DNA of 64,000 nt. Source: Lachnospiraceae bacterium. GTDB lineage: Bacteria > Bacillota > Clostridia > Lachnospirales > Lachnospiraceae. Below are positions 1-9,378 of the stretch, in pieces. Both the position numbers and the translations under genes were made by a program. The DNA lies in assembly GCA_910576125.1 (NCBI GenBank), contig CAJTHM010000009.1, positions 156,468 to 220,467 on the forward strand, written 5' to 3'. The notes beneath the pieces were generated by a model that had not been told where the DNA came from, ran no database searches, and worked only from the letters and a program-made list of their open reading frames with translations. Every line of letters begins with the position of its first letter. Position 1 is the stretch's first letter.

Positions 1-2
1 AT

Positions 3-1274
3 ATCATGGTGGGGCGGATCGGGACAGAGCAGATGTCCGGCATCGCCATCGTGAACCAGCTCCTAATGGTATTCAATCTGGCCATCTTCGGGGCGATTTC
101 CGGGGTGGGCATTTTCAGCGCGCAGTTTTTCGGCTGCAAGAACCACCAGGGCGTCCGGCATACGCTGCGGTTCAAGATTTATGTGTGCATGGGGATTCTG
201 GTGCTGGGCATCTTTGCGCTGGTGGCCGGCGGGGAACAGCTCATCATGCTCTATCTGCACGGGGAGGGCAACGATCAGGCTCTGCAGGCCACGCTGGCAT
301 ATGGGAAAGAATATCTGTGGGTGATGCTGGCCGGGCTGTTTCCGTTTGTCATAGAAGAAGTATATGCCAGCACTCTGCGCGAGGGCGGCGAGACGAAAGT
401 GCCCATGATCGCGGGCGTGGTTGCCGTATTGGTGAATCTGGCGCTGAATTATCTGCTGATATTCGGTAAATTCGGTTTCCCGGAACTGGGGGTGGTGGGA
501 GCTGCCATCGCCACCGTGATATCCCGGTATGTGCAGGCGGCGGTGGTAATCGTCTGGACCCACAGGAACCCGGATAAGATGCCCTTTATCGTGGGGGCTT
601 ACAGGGAGCTGCGGGTTCCTGTCCAGCTGACCTGGAATATTACGAAGAAAGGCACGCCTCTCATGTTCAACGAGATTCTCTGGTCGGCGGGCGTGGCGAT
701 AATGACCCAGTGCTATTCCACCAGAGGACTGGACGCGGTGGCGGCTCTGAATATCTCCACGGTCATATCCAACCTGTTCAATGTGGTGTTCGTGGCCATG
801 GGGAGCGCTGTGTCCATTATCGTGGGGCAGCTGCTGGGCGCCGGGAAGATGGAAGAGGCTATGGATACGGACAGGAAACTTATCGCCTTTGCCGTGCTGA
901 GCAGTGTGGCCATAGGCGCGGTGGTAGTCCTTTTGGCGCCGCTGTTCCCGCAGCTGTACAATACCAGCGATGAGGTGAAGCGTCTGGCTGCGCTCCTGCT
1001 GCGCGTGGCGGCTGTGTGCATGCCCGTGTTCGCTTTCCTGCATACTACATATTTTACGCTGCGCTCGGGAGGGAAGACAATCATCACTTTCCTGTTCGAC
1101 AGCGTGTTCCTCTGGTGCGTCAGCATTCCGGTGGCCTATGTGCTCAGCCGCCATACGGGCATGGCCATAGCGGCGCTGTATCTGAGCTGCCAGATGCTGG
1201 ATCTGATAAAATGTGTGATTGGATATATCCTGGTGAAGAAAGGCGTCTGGCTGAATAATATTGTGGCGGAATAG
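3..1274 (+). CDS. MATE family efflux transporter (5' end outside window)
   Basis: This is a multidrug and toxic compound extrusion (MATE) family membrane antiporter, expected to expel cationic compounds or metabolites in exchange for Na+ or H+. The reading frame is open to the window edge, and the first visible residues, IMVGRIG, match the segment that normally lies about 35-40 residues into MATE proteins, so the true start is upstream. About ten hydrophobic segments follow, in the two-bundle arrangement typical of the family, and the frame ends in a natural stop. The M20 peptidase gene begins about 40 bp downstream on the same strand, so the two are probably cotranscribed. The substrate cannot be told from sequence. 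Confidence 0.88.
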   Translation: MMVGRIGTEQMSGIAIVNQLLMVFNLAIFGAISGVGIFSAQFFGCKNHQGVRHTLRFKIYVCMGILVLGIFALVAGGEQLIMLYLHGEGNDQALQATLAYGKEYLWVMLAGLFPFVIEEVYASTLREGGETKVPMIAGVVAVLVNLALNYLLIFGKFGFPELGVVGAAIATVISRYVQAAVVIVWTHRNPDKMPFIVGAYRELRVPVQLTWNITKKGTPLMFNEILWSAGVAIMTQCYSTRGLDAVAALNISTVISNLFNVVFVAMGSAVSIIVGQLLGAGKMEEAMDTDRKLIAFAVLSSVAIGAVVVLLAPLFPQLYNTSDEVKRLAALLLRVAAVCMPVFAFLHTTYFTLRSGGKTIITFLFDSVFLWCVSIPVAYVLSRHTGMAIAALYLSCQMLDLIKCVIGYILVKKGVWLNNIVAE

Positions 1275-1315
1275 CGTGGAAAGGCATATTGGGGAAAAGA
1301 ATGGAGGGAATGGAC

Positions 1316-2845
1316 ATGGAACTGTATGGGAAAGTGGGAGCGTGGATGGATGACCACAAAGAGGCCATGGTAGAGGACATCAAGCGGCTGGTGCGCATAG
1401 ACAGTGTCTCCCGCCCGGGGACGGACGGGACGCCTTTTGGGACGGGGTGTCTGCGGGCGCTGGAGGAGATGCTGGCCATCGGCAGGGAGCATGGCTTCCA
1501 CTGTGAGAACCATGGGGACATCGTGGGCAGCATCGGGGGGCAGGAGAAGGACTGGGAGAACCTGATTGGCTTCTGGAGCCATCTGGACGTGGTGCCTACG
1601 GGGAACGGCTGGGAGAACGGGCCTTTTGAGCCGGTAGTGAAAGAAAGATTCCTGATCGGCCGGGGGGTTCAGGACAATAAGGGGCCTGCGGTGGGCATCC
1701 TGTATGTGATGCAGTGTCTGCGGGAGCTGAAGGTGCCGTTGAGGCATGAACTGTGCCTGTTCGTGGGGACGGACGAGGAGCGGGGGATGGAGGATATGGA
1801 ATATTACACGGCCCATTATCCCGCGCCGAAGCTGTCCATTACCCCTGACAGCGGCTTCCCGGTGTGCTATGGGGAGAAAGGGATAATTGAGGGGCAGATG
1901 GTCACAGAGGACAGGGTGTCCTCCCGGGTGGTGGATGCCGGGGGCGGCAATGCCAGCAATATGATTCCCGACAGGGCCTGGGCGCTGGTTGAGGACAGCG
2001 GGGCTTTGCGGCGGGAGCTGGAGAGGCTGCTGGGCCAGGGCGGCGTTGCTCCCGAAAGGGTGGCGGAGGGGACAGGAGATACCGCGGCTGCCGCTGGCCG
2101 GGGAGACGGGGCTGCCGGAGGCATGGGAGCCGGGAAGATATCCTATGAAATCGAATCCGGGGGCATCCGGATTACGGCTTACGGAACCAGCAAACACAGC
2201 GCGGCTCCCCACGGCAGCGTCAACGCCATCCATGAGCTGTGCGTTTTCCTTGAAAATATGACATCTCTGTCGGAAAATGACAGGCAGCTGTTCGGGAGGA
2301 TCGGATGGCTTACCAGGGAGTATGACGGGGAGGAGACAGGGATAGCTTACCGGGACGAAGTGTCCGGCCAGACCACCTGCGCGGGCACGGTGCTTGCCAT
2401 GGAGGAGGGGCGTCTGAGCCTGACTTTGAATATCCGCTATGCCATTACGGCAAAGGATCAGGAGAACATCGAAGCGCTTGGGGCCTATGGGGTCTCCAAC
2501 GGGCTGGACTGGCGGCTGGAGCGCAATTCCGGGCCGAACTATTTTCCGAAAGAGCATCCGGCGGTGGATACTCTGACCCGTGTCTACAATGAGCTTACGG
2601 GAAGCCAGGCGGAAAGTTATGTGATAGGAGGCGGTACTTACGCCAGGAAGCTGCCAAACGCCTTTTCCTACGGCCCCGGCGGCATGAAAGAGAGCGATGA
2701 GGACAGGGAGGCGAGGGAGCGCATGTTCGCGCCGGGACACGGCGGCGGGCACGAGCCGGACGAGGCGCTGAACCTGCGGCTGTTCCTGGAGGCACTGAAA
2801 ATCTATGCCTGCGCGATTGTGGCCCTGAACGATGTGGAGCTTTGA
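1316..2845 (+). CDS. M20 family dipeptidase (PepV/Sapep-like)
   Basis: A cytoplasmic zinc-dependent dipeptidase of the M20 family, about 509 residues. The metal-site motifs are in order: HLDVVP (His near residue 89), a GRGVQDNKG segment giving the bridging Asp near 120, and GTDEE giving the catalytic and metal-binding Glu pair near 154-155. The C-terminal GHGGGHEPDE segment fits the last His ligand. A lid domain lies between roughly residues 200 and 370. In-frame starts exist at 1289 (TTG), 1301, 1310 and 1316; I prefer the ATG at 1316 because GGAGGG lies 7 nt upstream. Residues about 235-260 form an Ala/Gly-rich insertion that looks like a lineage-specific loop. Its exact peptide substrate is not determinable. 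Confidence 0.88.
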   Translation: MELYGKVGAWMDDHKEAMVEDIKRLVRIDSVSRPGTDGTPFGTGCLRALEEMLAIGREHGFHCENHGDIVGSIGGQEKDWENLIGFWSHLDVVPTGNGWENGPFEPVVKERFLIGRGVQDNKGPAVGILYVMQCLRELKVPLRHELCLFVGTDEERGMEDMEYYTAHYPAPKLSITPDSGFPVCYGEKGIIEGQMVTEDRVSSRVVDAGGGNASNMIPDRAWALVEDSGALRRELERLLGQGGVAPERVAEGTGDTAAAAGRGDGAAGGMGAGKISYEIESGGIRITAYGTSKHSAAPHGSVNAIHELCVFLENMTSLSENDRQLFGRIGWLTREYDGEETGIAYRDEVSGQTTCAGTVLAMEEGRLSLTLNIRYAITAKDQENIEALGAYGVSNGLDWRLERNSGPNYFPKEHPAVDTLTRVYNELTGSQAESYVIGGGTYARKLPNAFSYGPGGMKESDEDREARERMFAPGHGGGHEPDEALNLRLFLEALKIYACAIVALNDVEL

Positions 2846-2871
2846 CAGGGAGAAAGGCAGAAAGGCGGAGC

Positions 2872-4241
2872 ATGAGTTTTCTGAGTGTGTTTGGCTATGA
2901 TTTGTTTTCAGGCGCTTTCAGCCTGGCAATGGTTGTCTGTACGGGGCTGTTTGTTCTAAGGACTCTTTCTTTTGGCAAGGGGAAGTTCCGGGGCGGCGGA
3001 ATCGTTTTGGCGGCTGTGTGGATCGTGATGGAAGCGGGGGCGGCGGCATTGCTTTACAAGGCGGGCCTGCTGGGGTATTATTCTGTGTCCATTCTGCTGG
3101 AATATGTACTGCTGATCGGGAACGCCCTTTGCATCGGTGTTCTTTTCCGGGAGAGGTTCAGACGGTGCTGGGGCATTGTGCTGTTTGCGGGCATTGCGGC
3201 GCAGATTTCTGTGATGATGGTCTTTATCCTGACGTCTGAAAGGCCCTATGACCTGAGCATCGGGGAAGAGAGGATTCGGTATTTATTGTCCAATTATATA
3301 CTGGGGCCGGCTGCCGTTCTGCTGATTTTGTTCCTTTTGCATCAATTGAAGGTGGGAGATGCGTACCGCCGGTGGCTGGAGCACAGGGACGTCTGGAACT
3401 GGGGCATGCTCTGCCTGAGTGCTTATCCCGTTCTGATATATAGTATGATGGCGCTGTTCACCTATGGAGGCATGAGCCGCAACAGCAGCATGAGCATTGC
3501 CTACCTGGTATTGATTGCGGCGCTGATCGTCTTCCACTATAAGGGGCGGGAGGAGTGGCAGCGGAAGGAAGCTGCCGCCCAGTCGCTGATCGTCCAGCAG
3601 CAGGAGGCCTATATCAGGACGCTGGAGGGGATGCAGAAGGAGATGAGGCGCTTCCGGCATGACTACAAAAATATGATGTCGGGGATGTACCTGACGGCGA
3701 AGGAGGGGGAGCTGACGGAGGCCATGGATTACATCCGGGAGCTGACGGAGGATTTCGACAGCCAGATTGGCGGGCAGATCCGGCAGATGTCCCATTTGGG
3801 CAATGTCTGCATGACAGAGGTGAGAGGGCTCCTCCTGGCGAAGATTTCCCAGATGCAGAAGGAGGGCACGGCCTGTGAGCTGGAGGTGATGCGGCCTTTT
3901 CGGGAGACGGGATGCAGGACGACGGATCTGTGCAGATGCCTGGGGATTCTGATTGACAATGCCATGGATGAGGTCAGGGGAAAGGAGGATGCCCGGGTGC
4001 ATATCATGATCAGCTGCCAGGGGGGTATACCACATTCCGGGTAAAGAACCGGCTGTACCACGAGGTTGACGTCCACAGAATCTGGCAGCAGGGCTATTCC
4101 ACCAGAGGGGCGGAGCGGGGAATCGGGCTGGCCAGCTATCGGAAGATTCTGGATGGGTATGGGAACGTGCTGCCGGCCACAGCGGTGCAGGAGGGCTATT
4201 TCATCCAGGAGCTTAAGATTCAGGAGAGGAACGCCGGGTAG
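2872..4241 (+). pseudogene. GHKL sensor histidine kinase (AgrC-like), frameshifted in a G run
   Basis: A sensor kinase of the AgrC/GHKL class with six or seven hydrophobic helices (about residues 1-230), a dimerisation region with the phospho-acceptor His in RRFRHDYKNMM (near residue 263), and the N box IDNAMDEV. The frame stops at 4044, but shifting by one base in the run of six G at 4020-4025 restores the rest of the ATPase domain through GIGLASYRKIL (G box) to a stop at 4239-4241. The lesion is therefore a single-base indel in a homopolymer. It could be a true inactivation, a phase-variable switch or a sequence error. The partner LytTR regulator follows directly. The ATG at 2872 is chosen over the TTG at 2842 because AGGCGG lies just upstream. 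Confidence 0.8.
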
Positions 4242-4243
4242 GG

Positions 4244-4434
4244 AGGAAATGCTGCCTGTATACATTTGCGGGGACCAGGAGAATGTCCGGGGATTCAGAG
4301 GAAATGCCTGGAGAAGCGGATTATGATAGCGGGGTAAGGAGTGAGGAAATGCTGCCTGTATACATTTGCGAGGACGAGGAGAACGTCCGGGGGATTCAGA
4401 GGGAATGCCTGGAGAAACAGATCATGATAGAGGG
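4244..4434 (+). repeat. Imperfect tandem duplication of the regulator's 5' end (period about 100 bp)
   Basis: The first about 90 bases of the response regulator gene, including ribosome binding site and start codon, are present twice: copy 1 at about 4244-4333 (start codon 4249) and copy 2 at about 4344-4434 (start codon 4349). The copies differ at roughly ten positions. Copy 1 has lost one G in the run after GTCC, so it reads only 25 codons (4249-4326) before a stop. Copy 2 continues into the intact regulator. Confidence 0.85.
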
Positions 4435-5083
4435 ATATGACATGGAGGTCGTCCTGTGCAGCGGCAGCCCGCTGGAAATCCTGGAGGCGGTGAGGGAGGC
4501 TCCGGGGCGGGGAATCTACTTCCTGGACGTGGAGCTGAAAGGGGAGGCCATGGACGGGTTCGCCCTGGGGCGGGAAATCAGGAAGCTGGATCCAAGGGGG
4601 TTCATCGTGTATGTGACGGCCTATCCGAATCTGGCCTTTGAGACGTTCCGCTACCATCTGGAGGCCCTTGACTACATCGTGAAGGAGAGCAGGGAGAAGA
4701 TGGAGGAGGGGCTCAGGCAGAGCCTTTTTGTGATTACCCAGCGGATGCGGGCGGAGCAGGGAGAGCGCAGGGAGTACTTTTCCGTGAAGGTGATGGATGT
4801 GGTGAAGCATGTGCCGGTGGATGAAATCCTGTTTTTTGAGGCCACGGCGCGCACCCACAGGATCGCCCTCCACGGTATGAACGACTGGTTCGACTTCATC
4901 GGGAGCCTGCGGGAGCTGGAGGGGCAGCTGGGCAGCAGGTTCCTCCGGACCCACAGGGCTTATCTGGTGAATGTGGAGCAGATTGCGGAGCTGGATCTGA
5001 AAGGGCGGGAGATACGAATGAAGAACGGGGAGAGATGCCTTTTTTCCAGGAATGTGAAAGGGGCGCTGCTGGAGAGGATGTGA
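4349..5083 (+). CDS. LytTR family response regulator
   Basis: A two-component response regulator of the AgrA/LytR class, 244 residues. The N-terminal receiver domain starts MLPVYICEDEENVR, with the acidic pair at residues 9-10, the phospho-acceptor Asp in FLDVEL (near residue 60) and the conserved Thr/Lys positions in YVTAYPN and IVKES. The LytTR DNA-binding domain covers about residues 140-244, with RTHRAYLVN and the terminal FSRNVKG segments. The start at 4349 has a GAGG site just upstream; longer upstream reading is the duplicated remnant. It pairs with the frameshifted kinase before it. The ABC exporter after it is the obvious candidate target, by analogy with LytTR-controlled peptide exporters; that link is inference. 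Confidence 0.9.
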   Translation: MLPVYICEDEENVRGIQRECLEKQIMIEGYDMEVVLCSGSPLEILEAVREAPGRGIYFLDVELKGEAMDGFALGREIRKLDPRGFIVYVTAYPNLAFETFRYHLEALDYIVKESREKMEEGLRQSLFVITQRMRAEQGERREYFSVKVMDVVKHVPVDEILFFEATARTHRIALHGMNDWFDFIGSLRELEGQLGSRFLRTHRAYLVNVEQIAELDLKGREIRMKNGERCLFSRNVKGALLERM

Positions 5084-5233
5084 GATTCCGCTCAGGCAGC
5101 GCCTCTTTCCATTCAGGCACATTTCCGCACAGGCGCTGGGGCGGGTGGTAAGATATGCGCAGTGGAGATGCAAAACGTCTGGACATAAAACCAGCCACAT
5201 CTACACGAAAAAACAAAGAAAGAAGGTTATCAT

Positions 5234-6091
5234 ATGGAACAGAATGTACTGCTTTCCCTGTCCCACATTTCCAAGCGGTTCAAGACGGAACAGGCGCTGA
5301 AGGACATCAACATGACCCTGCACCAGGGCGAAATCCTGGGCTTCCTGGGGCCGTCAGGGGCGGGAAAGACCACCACGATCAAGATCATCACCGGACAGCT
5401 GCGGCAGACCTCCGGGGAGGCCAGGCTCCTGGGCACGGACTCCTCCAACATCGACGAGTCCATTTACGAAAAAATCGGCGTGGTCTCGGACAACAGCGGC
5501 ATCTACAAGAAGATGACCGTATGGCAGAACCTCTATGTGTTCGCCGGGATATGGCAGGTGTCCCGGGAGAGGGTGGAGAAGGTGCTGACTCAGGTAGGGC
5601 TTGGGGAGCATAGGAACAAACCCGCCGGGAAGCTCTCCAAAGGCCAGACCCAGCGGCTTGTCCTGGCCCGGGCGGTGCTGCACAAGCCCAGGGTCTTATT
5701 CCTGGATGAGCCCACCAGCGGCCTGGATCCCTCCACCGCCGTGGCCATCCACCGGATGCTGCTGGAGCTGAAGGAGGAGGGGATGGCAATCTTCCTCACC
5801 ACCCACAACATGGAGGAGGCCGCGAAGCTCTGCGACAAGGTGGCGCTCCTGCACGACGGCGAGATCGTGGAGTTCGGCTCCCCTCAGGAAATCTGCCTGA
5901 AGCACAACCGCAACAAGAAATACAGCGTGCTGCTGGAGGGCGACAGGGAGCTGGTATTGGCCCAGAATCCGGAGAACGTCCGGAAAATCGCCGGGTGGAT
6001 GGAGCGGGACGAGATCATGCGGATCCATTCCTGTGAGCCCACTTTGGAGACCGTGTTCCTGGAGGTCACAGGGAAAGATCTGAATGTATGA
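5234..6091 (+). CDS. ABC transporter ATP-binding protein
   Basis: The ATPase subunit of an ABC-2 type exporter, 285 residues, peripheral to the membrane. Walker A is GPSGAGKTT (residues 39-47), the signature is LSKGQ (about 134-138), and Walker B with D-loop is VLFLDEPTSGLDP (about 155-167). The C-terminal 70 residues match the extension found in bacitracin/lantibiotic-type and Na+-export ATPases. An AGAAGG site precedes the ATG. The permease gene follows after 86 bp. The position after a LytTR two-component pair suggests regulation by it, with export of a peptide or antimicrobial as the likely role, but the cargo cannot be read from sequence. Confidence 0.9.
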   Translation: MEQNVLLSLSHISKRFKTEQALKDINMTLHQGEILGFLGPSGAGKTTTIKIITGQLRQTSGEARLLGTDSSNIDESIYEKIGVVSDNSGIYKKMTVWQNLYVFAGIWQVSRERVEKVLTQVGLGEHRNKPAGKLSKGQTQRLVLARAVLHKPRVLFLDEPTSGLDPSTAVAIHRMLLELKEEGMAIFLTTHNMEEAAKLCDKVALLHDGEIVEFGSPQEICLKHNRNKKYSVLLEGDRELVLAQNPENVRKIAGWMERDEIMRIHSCEPTLETVFLEVTGKDLNV

Positions 6092-6177
6092 AAAAACATA
6101 TGGAAAAATCGGGAAAAAGAGTATGAAAAAACGCATGGAAAAGCTTAGGAAAAGCATATGGAAAGGAGTTTACGGAC

Positions 6178-6981
6178 ATGAATAGCTTGAATGGAAATGT
6201 GCAAACGATGGAAATGGGCGGCTGCCCCGGCGCGCAAAGGGCAGGGAATCTGCATAAACTGGCCGCGGTAGCCCGGATCAAATGGCTGTGCATCAGCCGG
6301 AATGCCATGATCATGATAGGGCCGGTGCTGGTCATCGGGATGGTGTATGTATGCAAAATCCTCTATGGAATCAATTCAGGGGGCACGCTGGTGCCGTTTC
6401 TGCGAGGGGTCCTTCTGAACATCGGAATCACCATGAACATCTGCGCGGAGGGCTTCATCATGGTGGGCACGTCCATAGCGGAGGAGAAGGAGAGCCATAC
6501 GCTGCGGGTGCTGATGACATCTTCGATTACGGGAATGCAGTATTTTATCGGCAGTATCCTGTTTCCCTTTGTGATGCTGATGGCGGTGAACTACATCGTG
6601 CTCTTCATCAGCGGGATTCCCATGGACATCGTCCCCTGGATTCCCTTTTTCTTTGTGAGCATGGTGGTCTCCCTCACCAGCTGCGTGCTGGGGATGATCG
6701 TGGGAATCTGCGCCAAGAACCAGATGAACGCCAATCTGATCTCCTATCCCTTCCTGATGGTGTTCATGATGGTGCCGATATTCGGGAACATGTCGGAGGC
6801 GCTCCACAAAATCTCGGGATTCCTGTTCACCGGGGTCATGACGGGGATGACGGAATGCCTGGCGGCAGGGGAGACATATGTGATGTCGCCTTTGGACATG
6901 GCGGTGCTGTTCGGGGAGCTGCTGATCAGCGTTCTGGTATTTTTGGTGCTTTATAAGCGGAATGGGTATGAGAAAGATTAG
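6178..6981 (+). CDS. ABC-2 type transporter permease
   Basis: The membrane subunit paired with the preceding ATPase, 267 residues with about six hydrophobic helices. The EEKESHTLRVLMTSSI segment after the second helix is the cytoplasmic coupling helix typical of ABC-2 permeases. The N-terminal 30 residues are soluble and end in a conserved-looking arginine-rich helix. AAGGAG lies about 9 nt before the ATG. The spacer between ATPase and permease contains short repeats of ATGAAAAA/CATGGAAAA type without coding meaning. Confidence 0.85.
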   Translation: MNSLNGNVQTMEMGGCPGAQRAGNLHKLAAVARIKWLCISRNAMIMIGPVLVIGMVYVCKILYGINSGGTLVPFLRGVLLNIGITMNICAEGFIMVGTSIAEEKESHTLRVLMTSSITGMQYFIGSILFPFVMLMAVNYIVLFISGIPMDIVPWIPFFFVSMVVSLTSCVLGMIVGICAKNQMNANLISYPFLMVFMMVPIFGNMSEALHKISGFLFTGVMTGMTECLAAGETYVMSPLDMAVLFGELLISVLVFLVLYKRNGYEKD

Positions 6982-7182
6982 TTTTTTGCAATGCAGAAAA
7001 CTTGTATATAATTCCTTTTTTTACAGATACTAACTCCACACCGGATGATGACAAAGCGGCTTTGGCGGTTTGTGCTTTCCAGGGCCGTTTTTCGCCGGAC
7101 GTTTTCAGGCAGAAGGCTTCTGTGAAGGGACTGAAGTCGGACAGAGGTTTAGGTAAACTCGATAAATGGAGGGAATGTATTT

Positions 7183-7728
7183 ATGAAAGCGACAGGAATT
7201 GTGAGACGAATAGATGATTTGGGCAGAATAGTCATCCCCAAGGAAATCCGCAGGACTTTGCACATCAGGGAGTCGGATCCCCTGGAGATCTTCACGGACA
7301 GGGAGGGACAGGTCATCCTGAAGAAGTATTCTCCCATCGGGGAGATGAGCACTTTCGCCAAGCAGTACGCGGAGAGCCTGGCCCAGGTGTCCGGCCACGC
7401 GGCGCTGATTGCGGACAGGGATCAGTTCATCGCGGCGGCCGGGGGCTACAAGCAGATGGTGAACAAGTCCGTCAGCCGCCAGATGGAGGAGAAGATACAC
7501 AACCGGGAGACCATCATGGCCACCAGGGGAGACCGCAGCTTCATCCCGGTCTGCGATGAGGGCGGGGACGAGTACCAGCACGAGGCCATCGCGCCGATCC
7601 TCTGCGAGGGAGACATCATCGGCAGCGTGGTGCTGCTCCAGAACGACAACAAGACCCGCATGGGCGAGGTGGAGCAGAAGCTTCTGCAGTCTGCCGCCGG
7701 GTTCCTGGGGAGGCAGATGGAGCAGTAA
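7183..7728 (+). CDS. spoVT: Stage V sporulation protein T (AbrB-GAF regulator)
   Basis: A DNA-binding regulator of late forespore gene expression, 181 residues. The N-terminal AbrB-type swapped-hairpin domain is plain (MKATGIVRRIDDLGRIVIPK, residues 1-20, then EIRRTLHIRESDPLEIF), and residues about 55-178 form a GAF-like domain. This length and architecture match SpoVT rather than the shorter AbrB or Abh proteins. GGAGGG lies about 9 nt before the ATG. The gene is followed by a strong terminator and stands alone. It is the clearest sign that the host forms spores. The upstream 200 bases hold no sigma-A promoter that I can defend. Confidence 0.93.
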   Translation: MKATGIVRRIDDLGRIVIPKEIRRTLHIRESDPLEIFTDREGQVILKKYSPIGEMSTFAKQYAESLAQVSGHAALIADRDQFIAAAGGYKQMVNKSVSRQMEEKIHNRETIMATRGDRSFIPVCDEGGDEYQHEAIAPILCEGDIIGSVVLLQNDNKTRMGEVEQKLLQSAAGFLGRQMEQ

Positions 7729-7766
7729 GGGCAGAACGGGCTGACGGGAGACAAAAACGCATAGGG

Positions 7767-7811
7767 AGCTGCCGCATGTACGATAGAAGAATCGTATGTG
7801 CGGCAGCTTTT
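7767..7811 (+). terminator. Rho-independent terminator of spoVT
   Basis: An 18-bp stem with two internal mismatches: AGCTGCCGCATGTACGAT (7767-7784), a 6-nt loop, the complementary arm at 7791-7808, and a TTTT run. It ends spoVT transcription and shows that the kinase remnant just after it is not part of the spoVT transcript. Confidence 0.88.
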
Positions 7812-7836
7812 GTCATATGAGGAACGTTCTTGCAGT

Positions 7837-8448
7837 AACCACGATCTGCGCACGCCCCTGACGGTTCTGAAAGGCTATGACGAGCTGCTTCAGGCCGGGG
7901 AGGACAGCCAGGTTCGAAGCGTTGCTGTCACCATGGGGAAGCATATCGCCCGCATGGAGCGCTATGTGGACAGCATGAGCCAGCTTCAGCGGCTGGAGGA
8001 CAGGCAGCCGGAATATCAGCGGATATCCCTTTCGGAGCTCCTGACACAGATAGAGGAAAATACAAATATTATTTGTCGGGAAAACGACAAGAAAATCTGT
8101 CTCCGGAATCAGGCGGTCTCCGGGCATTTCCGGCTGGACGGAATGTTCCTGTCTCAGGTGTGCGGCAACCTTGTGGCAAAGGCGGCCCGGTACGCGGACA
8201 CCCAGGTCACGCTTATCCTGGAGGAGCGGGACGGCGGGCTGGCCCTGACGGTGGCCGATGACGGCCCCGGGTTCGACGAGAAGATGCTCCGGGAGGCATG
8301 GAACCCCTATGTCACGGGGGAGGAAAGGCGGGAGGAGCATTTCGGGCTGGGGCTTTATATCTGCAGGCTGCTCAGCGAGCGCCACGGCGGGTGGCTGAAG
8401 GTGGAGAACGGCGCCAGCGGCGCAAAAGTGACGGCTTTTTTCAAAAAC
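7837..8448 (+). pseudogene. Histidine kinase C-terminal remnant (HisKA + HATPase)
   Basis: The cytoplasmic end of a classical sensor kinase. The His box is SNHDLRTPLT, followed by a DHp helix hairpin, then the ATPase motifs VADDGPGFDE (G1) and HFGLGLYICRLL (G2). The N-terminal sensor, membrane helices and HAMP region are absent, and the sequence starts inside the trailing part of the spoVT terminator, so no sensible start codon or ribosome binding site exists. At 8449 it runs in frame into the P-loop of an ABC ATPase. The arrangement kinase plus ABC ATPase suggests a former BceRS/VraSR-like or lantibiotic-immunity locus that has been eroded by deletions. Confidence 0.8.
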
Positions 8449-9175
8449 GGGCTGCTGGGGGCCAACGGTGCGGGGAAGACCACGCTGATGCGTCTGCTGT
8501 GCGCCCTGCAGCGCCCCACGGAGGGGCGGATACTGCTGGATGGGAAAACATAGAGAAGCTGGGGGAGGGGTACCGCGGTCTGCTGGGGTATCTGCCCCAG
8601 GGCTTTGGATACTATCCTGATTTTCGGGCGATCGATTTCCTGCGGTACATCGCCGCCCTGAAAGGGCTGGAAGGAAAGGCCGGGGAGCGGAGGGCCTGGG
8701 AGTTTCTGGAGGAGGTGGGCCTTTCCTGTGAGGCCAGGCACCGGATAAAGACCTTTTCGGGCGGCATGAAGCAGCGGCTGGGGATTGCCCAGGCCATGCT
8801 CAACGACCCGCGGATCTTGATTCTGGACGAACCTACCACAGGGCTTGACCCCAAGGAAAGGGTGCGCTTCCGCAACCTGATCAGCGCGTTTTCCAAGGGG
8901 CGGATCGTCATCCTTTCCACCCACATCGTGTCGGATGTGGAGTTCATCGCGGAGCGGATTCTGGTGATGAAATCCGGGCAGATCGTCCACTGCGGCAGGC
9001 CCGGCGAGATTACCTCGGAAATCCAGGGGCAGGTGTGGGAATGTGCAGTCCCCGCCGGGCATGCGGACAGGTATGTGGCGGAGCTGAACGTGAGCAATCT
9101 GCGCAATGAGCGGGACGGACGCACCGTGCTGCGGGTGATTGCCGGGGAACGGCCTATGGGGAACGCGAGGTTAGT
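8449..9175 (+). pseudogene. ABC transporter ATPase remnant (5' truncated, frameshifted)
   Basis: An ABC ATPase that has lost about its first 30 residues: the sequence enters at GLLGANGAGKTT (Walker A), fused in frame to the kinase remnant before it. The frame breaks near 8540 at GATGGGAAAACA; shifting by one base gives the remainder with the Q-loop segment YLPQGFGYYP, signature FSGGMKQRLG and Walker B ILILDEPTTGLDP. After about 9175 similarity to ABC ATPases ends, although the frame stays open to 9263 across a promoter for the next gene. Three separate lesions (5' deletion, frameshift, 3' loss) make this a pseudogene. No permease partner remains. Confidence 0.82.
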
Positions 9176-9244
9176 TGAGCTTGGCGGCTGGTTTTTCTGC
9201 GGGCGGTCAGTCCAAAATCTGAAGAAGTACCGCCGAAGCATCTA

Positions 9245-9273
9245 TTGCCACCTTCCCAAATAAGGAATATAAT
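9245..9273 (+). promoter_or_regulatory. Sigma-A promoter for the APH-fold kinase gene
   Basis: TTGCCA (9245-9250), a 17-nt spacer and a perfect TATAAT (9268-9273), about 105 bp before the start codon at 9379. It overlaps the tail of the decayed ABC ATPase frame, which supports reading that tail as non-coding. Confidence 0.75.
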
Positions 9274-9378
9274 GGAACCATAGAGACAGACATGGGGCTT
9301 GGGCACGGAGACCGGACTTTGCCAGGGGAAGGGAAGCCGTGCCGGAGCAGGTTCCGATACGGAGATGGAGGTGCGCGT

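Noticed and set aside
1136..2752. 538-codon open frame antisense to the M20 peptidase
   Set aside because: Pro/His/Arg-rich shadow with no motifs; the plus-strand peptidase has complete metal ligands.
6092..6177. Repeated ATGAAAAA/ATGGAAAA phrases between ATPase and permease genes
   Set aside because: Loose A-rich similarity only; no defined unit or structure.
7002..7182. Possible small gene between the permease and spoVT
   Set aside because: No ribosome binding site or protein-like composition; it runs out of frame into the spoVT start.
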